A stretch of 36,711 nucleotides of DNA from an uncultured Clostridia bacterium. GTDB taxonomy: Bacteria; Bacillota; Clostridia; TANB77; CAG-508. Shown piece after piece: positions 15,486-24,287 of this stretch (position 1 is its first letter; the number at the start of each line of letters is the position of its first letter). The notes beneath the pieces are model-generated. The model was not told the DNA's origin. It did not search any database and worked only from the letters and a program-made list of their open reading frames with translations. Where the stretch lies: NCBI GenBank assembly GCA_904419495.1, contig CAJFRV010000021.1, forward strand, positions 1-36,711, in the 5' to 3' direction. The translations under genes and the position numbers were made by a program.

Positions 15486-15959
15486 ATGAAAAGAGTAAAA
15501 ACTTTACTAATGTATGCTTTATGGGTAATATTATTTTTTATTCTATCAGATTTTTTAATAAATGTAGGATTAAATGCAGCATATAAGCCAATAGAAAGAA
15601 AAGATAATATTGCACAGGTTAATATATATCAAGCAGAGGCAACACTTGTGAATGGAAGAATAAGAGGATTAATTACCAATTCTCAACCAGATAATTTAAG
15701 TGGAAAATATTTAGAAATAGATTTTTATTCAAAAAGAGATGTTTTTTTGGGAAGAAAGTTTATTAATATAAATCAATTGCAAGAAAATGAAACACAAAAT
15801 TTCGAAGTGTTGTTTAAATTGGAAGATGTAAAATATTATACAGTAAGTGTAGTGGATGAAAAACCAGAAACAGAAGAAATAGAAACAATTTTTGATGAAA
15901 TGACAAGACCAGAAGTCTTGCTAGCAACAGCAGTAGCCTTATTAATATTCTGGCCATAA
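15486..15959 (+). CDS. Membrane-anchored protein of unknown function
   Basis: A 157-residue protein that I cannot assign to a family. An N-terminal transmembrane segment (about 7-27) is followed by a domain of about 110 residues rich in beta-type pattern (VNGRIRGLITNSQPDNLSGK; KYLEIDFYSKRDVFLGRKF), resembling the FxLYD-like domains of small Bacillota membrane proteins. A second hydrophobic stretch (VLLATAVALLIFWP) ends the protein. A GGAG ribosome site precedes ATG 15486. Its stop codon is 2 bp before the 244-bp inverted-repeat element, so the original 3' flank has been displaced. Confidence 0.75.
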   Translation: MKRVKTLLMYALWVILFFILSDFLINVGLNAAYKPIERKDNIAQVNIYQAEATLVNGRIRGLITNSQPDNLSGKYLEIDFYSKRDVFLGRKFININQLQENETQNFEVLFKLEDVKYYTVSVVDEKPETEEIETIFDEMTRPEVLLATAVALLIFWP

Positions 15960-15961
15960 AT

Positions 15962-16205
15962 TGTCCAATTGGGGACGTTTCTTAATGGACATTTAAAAAA
16001 TATTTTAATATAAAAACGTATATCTAAAAAAATTTATGAAGTGACGAATGTGAATGAAATCATATTAGAAAAAATTAAGGTATCTAATAGGAGAATCTCA
16101 AAACCTGATTTTGAGAGGTGCCTATTAGATACCTTTAATTATATACTTTTTATTATCGTTCTAAAATTTAAAAAATGTCCATTAAGAAACGTCCCCAATT
16201 GGACA
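15962..16205. mobile_element. MITE-like element with 33-bp perfect terminal inverted repeats
   Basis: The left end (15962-15994) begins TGTCCAATTGGGGACG and is the exact reverse complement of the right end (16173-16205). The 178-bp interior has no credible gene and contains a large hairpin (16074-16140). Each arm is itself partly palindromic (GTCC-AATT-GGGGAC). The right end overlaps the last codons of rqcH and supplies its stop. A transposase-less element moved in trans is the simplest reading; a bidirectional terminator that became duplicated is the alternative. No clear target duplication can be seen. Confidence 0.75.
16074..16140. terminator. Nested hairpin inside the element, possible bidirectional terminator
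   Basis: AAGGTATCTAATAGG (16077-16091) pairs with CCTATTAGATACCTT (16121-16135), and TCTCAAAA pairs with TTTTGAGA (16096-16116) inside it. It lies between converging genes. The tails are AT-rich rather than clean T tracts, so termination is inference. Confidence 0.5.
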
Positions 16206-17948
16206 TACATAAAGAGTCTTGTTATTTTTATAAATTACCATACCGGGTTTACTGCCATTTGGTTTCTTGACATATTTAACTTCACAAATATCAACAGGTA
16301 CATTAGAAGAATTTTTGGCTTTACTGTGATAAGCAGCAATCTGAGCACATTTTTGCAAAATGTTTTCATCTGGATAGGTGTTATTTTGTAGTAATAAAAT
16401 ACAATGACTTCCATGAATATCTTTAGTATGAAACCATAAATCTGTTTTTTTGGCATATTTTAAAGTAAGGTAATCATTTTCTATATTATTCCTTCCAACT
16501 AGGAAAGTATAATTTTCAATCGTATATTTTATAGGATTAAACTTAACATATTTGTTCTTAGTTAATTTGGACTTTTTAACTTTAGGATTTTTCTTTTCCT
16601 TATATTTATCGGTTTTATCTTTAAAAATAGAGCTTTCAGAAATTTCTTCAAATATATTGGTTATATCTTCTATAGAATTACAAGTTTCTAGTTCATAAAC
16701 AACACTTTCAATATATTCTAAATCACTTAAAGTTTCTTGTTTTTGTTCTCCTACAATTTTTAGTGCATTTTTTAATTTGGTATATTTTTTAAAAAATAGT
16801 TTAGCATTATGACTAGGAGAATAACGTTTATCTAAAGGAATGGTAATAAGAGCATTATTCTCATAATAATTTTCTAGTTGTATAGTATCTGTATTATTAG
16901 ATGGAATTTTGTATAAATTAGCTGTTATTAATTCTCCATATAGTTTATAAATATCCATATTTTCACATTCTTTTAATTTTTGATTGATATTTGCTAATCT
17001 ATGGTTATATTTTTTTAATATATCTAATATTAATTTTGAAATACTATTTTTATACACTTTTAATTCTTCAGAACTTTCCTTTTTGTAATAGTAATCATCT
17101 ATAAAAAAGTTAAGAAAAAAAGGCTGTGTATTTTTTGTACTTTTTATTAAAACATAATCTTTTATATTTCCCTTAGCATCTAAAATCGTATTAAAATTTA
17201 AATTCAGTGTATCTGTGCATAAAATAATTTCATGTATAAAATGATAAATCTTTTCTAGGATGATATCATCTACTTTAGCTGTATTTTCTAAATGTAATGT
17301 AGTAATCACATGATTTACAAAACTTTTACTAATACCATTAAATCGCTTGCAAATTTGAGTAGATAATTGTGTAATAGAAGAATTTTCTGAGTTTAGTTGC
17401 AATTTTTCTTTAAAATCATTAAAATCAATGATATCTAAAAAATTCAACTTATCTGTAGATGGATAAACATATTTAACATGAGGAATAATATCTCTTGTTA
17501 ATATATTATCAGAAGAGATATGTCTTAGGCTATCAATGATAATATTATTTTCATCAACTAGAACAATATTGCAATGTCTACCCATTAATTCAATAATTAA
17601 TTTTTTAATAATAATATCATCAACTTCATCAAATCCCTCAAATTCTATTGTAATTACTCTTTCTAAGTTTGCAGAGATAATATTTTTTATTCGCAAACCA
17701 ATTAAATGCTTTCGAAGTAACATACAAAAATTAGGAGCATTTTGTGGATTAGGCTTAGAATGCGTAGTTAAATGTATTCTATAATTCTGAGAGCTTGTAC
17801 ATACATTTAAAGCATAATTCATACCATTTAAATAAAATCCTAAAACAATATCATTTTTATTTGGTTCATATATTTTATCAATTCTAGCACCTGTAAGTGT
17901 TTGCAATTCAGAAGTAATTGCTTTTGTAACAATTCCGTCAAATGCCAT
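16182..17948 (-). CDS. rqcH: RqcH/NFACT-family ribosome quality control protein
   Basis: A 588-residue NFACT protein (formerly fibronectin-binding protein A). In Bacillus subtilis RqcH binds stalled 50S subunits with peptidyl-tRNA and recruits tRNA-Ala to add alanine tails. Seen here: the NFACT-N start MAFDGIVTKAITSELQTLTGARI, FCMLLRKHLIGLRI, LERVI and ELMGRHCNIVLVDENNIIIDSLRH, a long charged coiled-coil middle (about 370-450), and the NFACT-R domain with the FLVGRNNIENDYLT, DLWFHTKDIHGSHCIL, AAYHSKAKNSSNVPVD and KKPNGSKPGMVIYKNNKTLYV blocks. An AGGAGG site precedes the ATG at 17948. The last residues (CPIGDVS) and the stop codon are encoded by the end of the inverted-repeat element, replacing a native tail that in relatives runs about ten residues further. 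Confidence 0.95.
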   Translation of the reverse strand: MAFDGIVTKAITSELQTLTGARIDKIYEPNKNDIVLGFYLNGMNYALNVCTSSQNYRIHLTTHSKPNPQNAPNFCMLLRKHLIGLRIKNIISANLERVITIEFEGFDEVDDIIIKKLIIELMGRHCNIVLVDENNIIIDSLRHISSDNILTRDIIPHVKYVYPSTDKLNFLDIIDFNDFKEKLQLNSENSSITQLSTQICKRFNGISKSFVNHVITTLHLENTAKVDDIILEKIYHFIHEIILCTDTLNLNFNTILDAKGNIKDYVLIKSTKNTQPFFLNFFIDDYYYKKESSEELKVYKNSISKLILDILKKYNHRLANINQKLKECENMDIYKLYGELITANLYKIPSNNTDTIQLENYYENNALITIPLDKRYSPSHNAKLFFKKYTKLKNALKIVGEQKQETLSDLEYIESVVYELETCNSIEDITNIFEEISESSIFKDKTDKYKEKKNPKVKKSKLTKNKYVKFNPIKYTIENYTFLVGRNNIENDYLTLKYAKKTDLWFHTKDIHGSHCILLLQNNTYPDENILQKCAQIAAYHSKAKNSSNVPVDICEVKYVKKPNGSKPGMVIYKNNKTLYVCPIGDVS

Positions 17949-18026
17949 ATTGTATCCTCCTCTTTTATATAAGCCTTTCTTATTTCATACAAAGTATATC
18001 ATAACATATTTTAAAGGAAAAAGCTA

Positions 18027-18055
18027 TTGCCTAAACCATATTTTAATTATATAAT
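18027..18055 (+). promoter_or_regulatory. Promoter of nagZ
   Basis: TTGCCT (18027-18032), a 17-nt spacer and TATAAT (18050-18055) in the divergent rqcH-nagZ region. Confidence 0.65.
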
Positions 18056-18083
18056 AAAGAAAAATGAAAAGGGATAGATGCCT

Positions 18084-19175
18084 ATGAAATATGATATAAA
18101 GGAATTAAGTTTAGAAGAAAAAATTGGGCAAATGATGATTATTGGATTAAATACAGAAGATTCTATTGAACATCTTGATGAAATAATCAATACCTATAAG
18201 ATTGGTGGAGTTTTACTGTATAAAAAGAATTATAAGAATTATCAAGAAATGGTAAATTTAGTAAACAAAATAAAAGAATTAAATCATAAAAATAAAATTC
18301 CCATATTTATCTCTATTGATCAAGAAGGTGGCAGAGTTAATAGAATGCCAAAAGAATTTAAGAATCTTCCAGCTGCAAGTAAATTAGTCGAAAAAAGCAT
18401 AGATAAAGATATGGTAAAAATCGCAGGTGAAATTACAGGAACTATGTTACATAAAGTAGGAGTTAACATGAACTTTGCACCTGTATTAGACATCAAAAGA
18501 TTCAAAGATAATCATGCAATAGGAGATAGGGCATATAGTGAAAATCCAAAAGAAGTGTCTAAGTATGGGATAGAGTACATGAAAGCTTTGCAAGAACATA
18601 AGGTTATATCTATTATAAAACATTTTCCGGGGCATGGTGCTACAAAAGAAGATTCCCACTTTATACTTCCTAAAATTGTTTATGATATAGAAAAATTAGA
18701 AAGTGAGGATATGCAACCTTTTAAAACTGCAATAGAAAATAAAGCAGATGGGATACTAATAGGACATCTAAGAATTCCTAAAATTACAGGAAAACTTCCT
18801 GCTTCAATTTCAAAAAAATTTATAACAAAATATGTCAGAAAAAAATATAGATATAATGGATTGATTATTACAGATGATATGAGAATGAAAGGTATTAGGC
18901 TTAGATATGGCAAAAATAGAGCAATACAAAAGGCATTTTTAGCATGTAATGATATGATTATTTTTAAATATGATGAAAATATTCGTGTTATTCAGAAAAT
19001 AATAGATTTAGCAAAACAAAATATATTAGAACAAAAAAGAATTCATAAAAGTGTTATGAGAATTTTAAAATTAAAAGAAAAATATCAGATAAATGATGAA
19101 CCTATAAATTTTGATGAAGATTTTATAGAGATGATAAATAAAGATATAGAAAAAGTTAGAAAAGAAGTATTATAA
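18084..19175 (+). CDS. nagZ: Glycoside hydrolase family 3 beta-N-acetylhexosaminidase
   Basis: A 363-residue GH3 enzyme that removes terminal beta-N-acetylglucosamine, most likely from cell-wall fragments during peptidoglycan recycling. Family motifs: EEKIGQMMIIG, FISIDQEGGRVNRM, GDRAYSENP, KHFPGHGATKEDSHF (about residue 180; the His/Asp loop acts as acid-base in NagZ) and ITDDMRMKGI (about 260; nucleophile Asp). The second ATG (18084) is preferred because the AAAAGGGA site lies 9 nt away; ATG 18078 would leave 3 nt. No signal peptide is seen, so a cytoplasmic NagZ is likelier than a secreted one. It is transcribed divergently from rqcH. Confidence 0.9.
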   Translation: MKYDIKELSLEEKIGQMMIIGLNTEDSIEHLDEIINTYKIGGVLLYKKNYKNYQEMVNLVNKIKELNHKNKIPIFISIDQEGGRVNRMPKEFKNLPAASKLVEKSIDKDMVKIAGEITGTMLHKVGVNMNFAPVLDIKRFKDNHAIGDRAYSENPKEVSKYGIEYMKALQEHKVISIIKHFPGHGATKEDSHFILPKIVYDIEKLESEDMQPFKTAIENKADGILIGHLRIPKITGKLPASISKKFITKYVRKKYRYNGLIITDDMRMKGIRLRYGKNRAIQKAFLACNDMIIFKYDENIRVIQKIIDLAKQNILEQKRIHKSVMRILKLKEKYQINDEPINFDEDFIEMINKDIEKVRKEVL

Positions 19176-19217
19176 AAGAAATACATAAATAAAGAAATTA
19201 CCTTTTTAGAAATTTTC

Positions 19218-19247
19218 TTGTTATTTTGATGATAATTATGATATACT
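19218..19247 (+). promoter_or_regulatory. Promoter of der
   Basis: TTGTTA (19218-19223), an 18-nt spacer and TATACT (19242-19247), about 30 nt before ATG 19278. Confidence 0.5.
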
Positions 19248-19277
19248 ATAACATATATTTAAGAAAGGAAAATAAAC

Positions 19278-20606
19278 ATGTCAAAACCAATTGTTGCAAT
19301 CATTGGGAAACCAAATGTAGGAAAATCAACTTTTTTTAATTATTTAGTAGGAAGCAGGGTATCTATTGTACAAGATACACCGGGAGTAACGAGAGATAGA
19401 ATATATGCAGATACCAATTGGAGAGGAAGAAACTTTACTCTTATTGACACTGCTGGAATTGAACCAGATTCAGAAGACATTATTTTATCTCAAATGAGAG
19501 AACAAGCAAATTTAGCAATTTCTATGGCTGATGTTATTATCTTTTTAACAGATATCAGACAAGGAATTACTGCTGCTGATCAAGAAATTGCTGTTATGTT
19601 AAAAAAATCTGGTAAACCAATTGTCTTAGTATGTAATAAAGCAGATAATTTTGAAAAAGATAGAGAAGAAATATATGAATTTTATAATCTTGGATTAGGA
19701 GAGCCTTATCCAATATCTGCAAGTAATGCAATTGGAATTGGGGATGTCTTAGATAAAATATATGAGAGTTTTCCAGAAAAAACACAAGATGAAGATGAAG
19801 AAGACATCATAAAAGTGGCTGTTATTGGAAAACCAAATGTAGGAAAATCTTCACTAATCAATAAAATTTTAGGAGAAAATAGAACAATTGTAAGTGATAT
19901 AGCAGGAACTACAAGAGACGCAATTGATTCTAGATTTGAAAATGAAAATGGCAAATATATTTTAATTGATACAGCTGGAATAAGAAGAAAAAGCAAGGTA
20001 AAGGAATCTATAGAAAAATTTAGTATTATGAGAACATTACTTGCTATTGAAAGAGCAGATGTCTGTTTAATGATGATAGATGCCTTAGAAGGTGTTACAG
20101 ACCAAGATGCTAAAATTGCAGGAGAAGCACATGAAGCAGGTAAAGGAATTATTATTGTTGTTAATAAATGGGACGAATATGAAAAACAAACAGGAACATT
20201 AGAAAAATATAAAAAGGAAATTTACAACAAATTATCATATTTATCTTATGCACCAATTCTATTTATATCAGCAAAGACAGGACAAAGAGTAAATAAATTA
20301 TTTGATATGATAAATCATGTTAATGAACAAAATAGTATGAGGGTTACAACTTCTGTTCTAAATCAAGTAATCAATGAGGCAATAGCAATTGTACAACCAC
20401 CAACAGATAAAGGAAAGCGATTAAAGATATTTTATGGTACACAAGCTTCTACAAAACCACCTACATTTGTTATTTTTGTAAATGATAAAGAATTATTTCA
20501 TTTTTCATATGAAAGATATCTAGTAAATCAAATTCGAAAAGAATTTGGACTAGAGGGCACACCTGTTAGAATCATCGTAAGAGAGAAAAATGAAAAAGAT
20601 GTATAA
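19278..20606 (+). CDS. der: Ribosome biogenesis GTPase Der (EngA)
   Basis: A 442-residue essential GTPase needed for late 50S subunit maturation. It has the diagnostic tandem G domains. Domain 1: GKPNVGKSTFFN (about 11-22), DTPGVTRDR, DTAGIE and NKAD. Domain 2: GKPNVGKSSLIN (about 184-195), GTTRDAIDSRF, DTAGIRRKSK and NKWDEY. A KH-like C-terminal domain ends in LEGTPVRIIVREKN. Length is typical and all G motifs are intact. The ribosome site is GAAAGGAA. It is followed at 68 bp by plsY with its own AAAGGAGG site; der-plsY-(198 aa)-gpsA probably form an operon, an arrangement common in Clostridia. Confidence 0.97.
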   Translation: MSKPIVAIIGKPNVGKSTFFNYLVGSRVSIVQDTPGVTRDRIYADTNWRGRNFTLIDTAGIEPDSEDIILSQMREQANLAISMADVIIFLTDIRQGITAADQEIAVMLKKSGKPIVLVCNKADNFEKDREEIYEFYNLGLGEPYPISASNAIGIGDVLDKIYESFPEKTQDEDEEDIIKVAVIGKPNVGKSSLINKILGENRTIVSDIAGTTRDAIDSRFENENGKYILIDTAGIRRKSKVKESIEKFSIMRTLLAIERADVCLMMIDALEGVTDQDAKIAGEAHEAGKGIIIVVNKWDEYEKQTGTLEKYKKEIYNKLSYLSYAPILFISAKTGQRVNKLFDMINHVNEQNSMRVTTSVLNQVINEAIAIVQPPTDKGKRLKIFYGTQASTKPPTFVIFVNDKELFHFSYERYLVNQIRKEFGLEGTPVRIIVREKNEKDV

Positions 20607-20674
20607 TTTAATAAATGTTACAAGATGGATGTAATATAAAGAGCGATAAAATAGTAAAATAAAGGAGGAAGAAA

Positions 20675-21304
20675 ATGGTATTAAATGTGATAACAGCAAT
20701 TATTGCTTACTTAATAGGAAGTATTAATTTTTCAGTTATATTAAGTAAAAAAATGGCAGGGTTTGATGTAAGAGAAAAAGGAAGTGGAAATGCAGGAACG
20801 ACAAATATGCTTCGTTCAGTTGGAAAAAAAGCGGCAGCATTAACATTAATTTGTGATATTTTGAAAGGGATTGTTGCAATTTTAATTGCTATGTTTATCG
20901 GATGGGCATTTCAAGTAGAGAATCAATCTCTTCTTGTACAAATTGCAGGAATTGCAGTAGTTATTGGACATACTTTTCCAGTATTTTTTGGATTCAAAGG
21001 AGGAAAAGGTGTTGCAACATCCTTGGGAATTTTGATTATGAGCAATTGGCAAATTGGACTAATTTGTTTGGTATTTGGCGTTTTATTAATTGCACTAACT
21101 AGAATGGTTTCATTAGGGTCATGTGCAGCAGCAGTCTTATTTCCAGTTTTAACTTTATTTATTACAGAAAACTATATAGTAACACAAGGTAGTGGATATT
21201 TGATTTATAGTATTATACTTGCAGTAATTGTATTATTTAATCATAGAAGTAATATAAAAAGGATTTTGGCAGGAAAAGAAAATAAAATTAGCTTTAAGAA
21301 ATAA
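20675..21304 (+). CDS. plsY: Acyl-phosphate:glycerol-3-phosphate acyltransferase PlsY
   Basis: A 209-residue integral membrane enzyme that acylates glycerol-3-phosphate from acyl-phosphate, the first committed step of phospholipid synthesis. Motifs: GSINFSVILSKK, KGSGNAGTTNMLRSVGKKAA (substrate and phosphate loop) and GHTFPVFFGFKGGKGVATS (glycine-rich catalytic loop), set among about five hydrophobic helices. AAAGGAGG lies 8 nt before ATG 20675. It is two genes upstream of gpsA, which makes its substrate, so the cluster is a phospholipid precursor unit. Confidence 0.96.
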   Translation: MVLNVITAIIAYLIGSINFSVILSKKMAGFDVREKGSGNAGTTNMLRSVGKKAAALTLICDILKGIVAILIAMFIGWAFQVENQSLLVQIAGIAVVIGHTFPVFFGFKGGKGVATSLGILIMSNWQIGLICLVFGVLLIALTRMVSLGSCAAAVLFPVLTLFITENYIVTQGSGYLIYSIILAVIVLFNHRSNIKRILAGKENKISFKK

Positions 21305-21337
21305 GAAAGAATTTTATGTTAAAAAGGAGAAAAACAA

Positions 21338-21934
21338 ATGAAAAGATATATAGTAATTATTTGTATATGTGTGTTAGTAATAATGATGAATATTTCAATA
21401 GTAATGGCAAATAGTACTTATACAATTGAATTAGAGGTAACAAAAAATACAGAAAATAAATCTTTTACATTATATATGCTATTACCTCAAGATTATATAG
21501 AATATGCAATAAATAAGGCAGGTCTGGATATAGAATATACTGGAGCAGAAACGCTTAAACAATATGATATTCCATTGATTAATATAGACAAGGAAAAAAT
21601 ACAAAATGAAACATATAGTGAAAATGGGATAGAATATGTGCAAATATTATTAGAACAAAATGAAGACAGTATGTATATATTTGAAATTATAGAAGATTAT
21701 CCAGATATGGATATGAAACTTAGAGTAAAAAATAATGAGAAAGATTATATTATGCATATTGATAACTTTAAGGTAAAAGATGATGTATGCCAAATAGAAT
21801 ATAATTATGATAAAAACGAAATTAAACAACCTACCAAAATTACAATTAATTTTGGAACATTATTATTAATTATCATTTTAGTTTTTATTGCAATTATAGG
21901 CATTGTCGCTAAAAAAAAGGGAAGGAATGAATAA
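21338..21934 (+). CDS. Secreted/membrane protein of unknown function in the plsY-gpsA operon
   Basis: A 198-residue protein that I do not recognise. It has an N-terminal signal peptide (about 1-24, cleavage near VMA-NST), an extracellular acidic beta-type domain of about 130 residues, one C-terminal transmembrane helix (about 167-190, TLLLIIILVFIAIIGIV) and a short basic cytoplasmic tail KKKGRNE. The topology is a type I membrane protein with an outward-facing domain. AAAGGAG precedes ATG 21338. Its stop is 2 bp before the gpsA start, so the two are translationally linked. A lipid-related role would be inference from position only. Confidence 0.78.
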   Translation: MKRYIVIICICVLVIMMNISIVMANSTYTIELEVTKNTENKSFTLYMLLPQDYIEYAINKAGLDIEYTGAETLKQYDIPLINIDKEKIQNETYSENGIEYVQILLEQNEDSMYIFEIIEDYPDMDMKLRVKNNEKDYIMHIDNFKVKDDVCQIEYNYDKNEIKQPTKITINFGTLLLIIILVFIAIIGIVAKKKGRNE

Positions 21935-21936
21935 AA

Positions 21937-22920
21937 GTGAAAAATATAGCAATCATAGGAAGTGGAAGTTGGGGAGTTGCTTTGGCAACTCATCTTGCAA
22001 GAGGTGGAAATAAAATAAAAATGTGGTCCTTTTCAGAAGAAGAAAAAGACTTAATTAATAAAGAAAAAAGATGTAAATTTTTACCAAATGTGGAATTACC
22101 AGATAATATAGAATGTTTTAATGATTTTGAAGAAGTGGTGCAAGATGCAGATTTCATTTTACATGTAACACCTTCAAAGTTTACAAGAAATATATTTAAA
22201 CAATATAAACAATATGTAGGAAATAAACCAGTTATTATTTGCTCAAAAGGATTTGAAAAAGAATCTTTGAAAACATTAGATGAAGTTTTAGAAGAAGAAT
22301 TATCGGGAATTAGACTAGGAGTATTATCAGGACCTAGTCATGCAGAAGAGGTTTCAATTGCAATTCCAACTGTACTAGTAATTGCTTCTAAAGATAAAGA
22401 AATATTAAAAAGTATACAAGATACTTTTATGTGTCCAGAGATGAGAATTTATACATCTAGTGATGTAAAAGGTGTTGAATTAGGTGGAGCATTAAAAAAT
22501 ATTATCGCATTTTGTGTAGGAGTAGCAAGTGGAATTGGATTAGGAGATAATACGTTTGCAGCTCTAGTTACAAGAGGATTAGGAGAACTAACCAGATTAG
22601 GTGTTGCTTTAGGTGGAGAAAAAGATACGTTTTATGGATTAAGCGGATTAGGTGATTTAATTGTGACATGTTTAAGTGAACATAGTAGAAATAGAAAAGC
22701 TGGAAAATTAATTGGTCAAGGAAAGACATTAGAAGAAGCAAAACAAGAAGTAGGAATGGTTATTGAAAGTATTGATAATATTGAAGTTGCTTATGCATTA
22801 GGAAAAAAACATAATGTATATATGCCAATTGTGGAGACTGTTTATCAAGTGATCTATGAAAAACTTGATCCAAAAGTTGCAGTACATAATTTGATGACAA
22901 GAGAAAAGAAAAGTGAATAA
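21937..22920 (+). CDS. gpsA: Glycerol-3-phosphate dehydrogenase [NAD(P)+]
   Basis: A 327-residue enzyme that reduces dihydroxyacetone phosphate to sn-glycerol-3-phosphate, the substrate of PlsY. The Rossmann motif IIGSGSWGVALATHL is at the N terminus (about 5-19). SGPSHAEEV (about 128), VKGVELGGALKNIIAFCVGVA (catalytic Lys region, about 180-200), DNTFAALVTRGLGEL and GLSGLGDLIVTC are all present. The start is GTG 21937, with a GGGAAGG site 11 nt upstream inside the end of the preceding gene. Length and motifs are normal. Confidence 0.96.
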   Translation: MKNIAIIGSGSWGVALATHLARGGNKIKMWSFSEEEKDLINKEKRCKFLPNVELPDNIECFNDFEEVVQDADFILHVTPSKFTRNIFKQYKQYVGNKPVIICSKGFEKESLKTLDEVLEEELSGIRLGVLSGPSHAEEVSIAIPTVLVIASKDKEILKSIQDTFMCPEMRIYTSSDVKGVELGGALKNIIAFCVGVASGIGLGDNTFAALVTRGLGELTRLGVALGGEKDTFYGLSGLGDLIVTCLSEHSRNRKAGKLIGQGKTLEEAKQEVGMVIESIDNIEVAYALGKKHNVYMPIVETVYQVIYEKLDPKVAVHNLMTREKKSE

Positions 22921-22977
22921 TATAGTAATATAAGGAAATAATAAAATGTAATAGAACATGTGAAAGGAATGTTGTAA

Positions 22978-23544
22978 ATGGATTTTTTTGATAAATTAGG
23001 AAAAAAAGCAACAGAAGCATATAAAGTTACAGCAGATAAAACAGGAAAAATTGCAAAAGAAACGAAGTTAAAGTTTAGAATGGGAGAACTAAAATCAAAA
23101 ATAGAAGACATTTATGAAGAAATAGGAAAAAAAGTATATGAAAAACATGTTGCAGGAGAAGAGGTTTCAATAGAAAATAATTTAATAGAAGAATGTAAAA
23201 AAATAGATGAAATGAGTAATGAGATAGAATCAATAAGACAAGAATGTTTAGAGTTAAAAGATAAAAAACAATGTCCAAAATGTTTTAAAGAAATTGATAA
23301 GGATATGAAATTTTGTCCTGAATGTGGTGCAAAACAAGAAGATAGAAATCCAGCAAAAGAAGTAGAAGTTATAGAAAAAGCAGTACCTTCAGAAGAAGCT
23401 GCTAGTTCAAAAGATTTTGAAAATGAAGAGAATGTAGAAGAAAACGAAAAGACACAGACTAATTTAGAAAAAACAACAGAAATAGAAATTAATCCAGATA
23501 GCCAAAATATAACGGAAGAAGAAATGAAAAATATAGGACAATAA
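22978..23544 (+). CDS. Coiled-coil zinc-ribbon protein
   Basis: A 188-residue cytoplasmic protein. An N-terminal amphipathic, Lys/Ala-rich region (about 1-45) leads into a predicted coiled coil (about 40-95), then a zinc ribbon with CPKC (about 99-102) and CPEC (about 114-117), and a long acidic, disordered tail rich in Glu. This layout is common in small uncharacterised Bacillota proteins, and I cannot give a function. The ribosome site is AAAGGAA. It lies 57 bp after gpsA and 28 bp before dtd and may be co-transcribed with both. Confidence 0.78.
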   Translation: MDFFDKLGKKATEAYKVTADKTGKIAKETKLKFRMGELKSKIEDIYEEIGKKVYEKHVAGEEVSIENNLIEECKKIDEMSNEIESIRQECLELKDKKQCPKCFKEIDKDMKFCPECGAKQEDRNPAKEVEVIEKAVPSEEAASSKDFENEENVEENEKTQTNLEKTTEIEINPDSQNITEEEMKNIGQ

Positions 23545-23572
23545 AATTTGGAGTTCAGGGAAGGAATAAAAT

Positions 23573-24011
23573 ATGAAAATTGTAGTACAAAGAGTGAAAG
23601 AAGCAGAAGTAAAAGTTGATGGTAAAATTGTAGGAAAAATTCGGAAAAGGATTCTTAGTTTTATTAGGTGTAACACATACAGATACAAAAGAAAATGCTG
23701 ATTATTTGGTAAAAAAACTATGTAAATTAAGAGTGTTTACAGATGAAAATGATAAAATGAATTTAGCATTAAAAGATGTTGGTGGTGAATTATTAATTGT
23801 ATCACAATTTACATTGTATGCAGATTGTTCAGAAGGGAATAGACCGTCTTTTATTGAAGCTGCGAAACCAGATAAGGCAGAGGAATTATATGAATATTTT
23901 TGTAATGAATGTGCTAAAAATGATATTAAAGTCCAAAGAGGCATATTTGGTGCAGATATGAAGGTGAGTTTATTAAATGATGGACCTGTAACCATTATTA
24001 TAGAAAAATAA
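23573..24011 (+). pseudogene. dtd: D-aminoacyl-tRNA deacylase, interrupted by a +1 frameshift at a CGG codon
   Basis: Dtd hydrolyses D-amino acids mischarged onto tRNA. The reading frame opens at ATG 23573 (MKIVVQRVKEAEVKVDGKIV, as in the family), then meets an in-frame CGG (codon 24, 23642-23644). Family sequence resumes one base later as [16 protein letters not shown], so C23642 is the extra base. The second part includes the conserved [17 protein letters not shown] and the Gly-cisPro-type GPVTII near the C terminus. Removing one base gives 145 residues, a normal length, and nothing else is damaged. Options are true mutation, sequence error, or functional expression by +1 frameshifting at CGG; the pseudouridine synthase at 26036-26918 has the same signature. 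Confidence 0.9.
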
Positions 24012-24034
24012 AGATATGTTAAAAAATAATTTGC

Positions 24035-24241
24035 TTACAACTCAGTCTTTCACAGGATTTCGTAAATTTTTATGTTTATCTGTCAAAATAATTATCAAAG
24101 AAACGCTAAATAAATTTTATGGCACCCTTCCAAACACAGAGGTTTGAACGCTTTCCATAAAATTTATTAATAGTTTCTAATTCAATTAATTTCCATCAAA
24201 ACATAAAAATTTACGAAATCCCATGAAGGACTGAGTTGTAA
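24035..24241. repeat. 207-bp imperfect palindromic element
   Basis: The left arm starting TTACAACTCAGTC is repeated inverted as GACTGAGTTGTAA at the right end. The arms (about 43 bp) match at nearly 90 percent. An inner inverted pair CTAAATAAATTTTATGG/CCATAAAATTTATT adds a second level. It lies between converging genes and holds no ORF. It may be a MITE-like element, a structured RNA or a bidirectional terminator. It fills the 24012-24287 gap. Confidence 0.7.
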
Positions 24242-24287
24242 TTTATAAGATAAATAGCAATAGAATAAAAAATGCAAACTAATTTTA

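Noticed and set aside
15962..16205. Riboswitch or T-box leader in the 15960-16181 gap
   Set aside because: Both neighbouring genes converge on this region, so it is not a leader, and the perfect terminal inverted repeats indicate an inserted element.
16041..16391. Open frame (116 codons) running from the element interior into the antisense of rqcH
   Set aside because: It overlaps the well-supported rqcH on the other strand, has no ribosome site, and its composition follows the hairpins.
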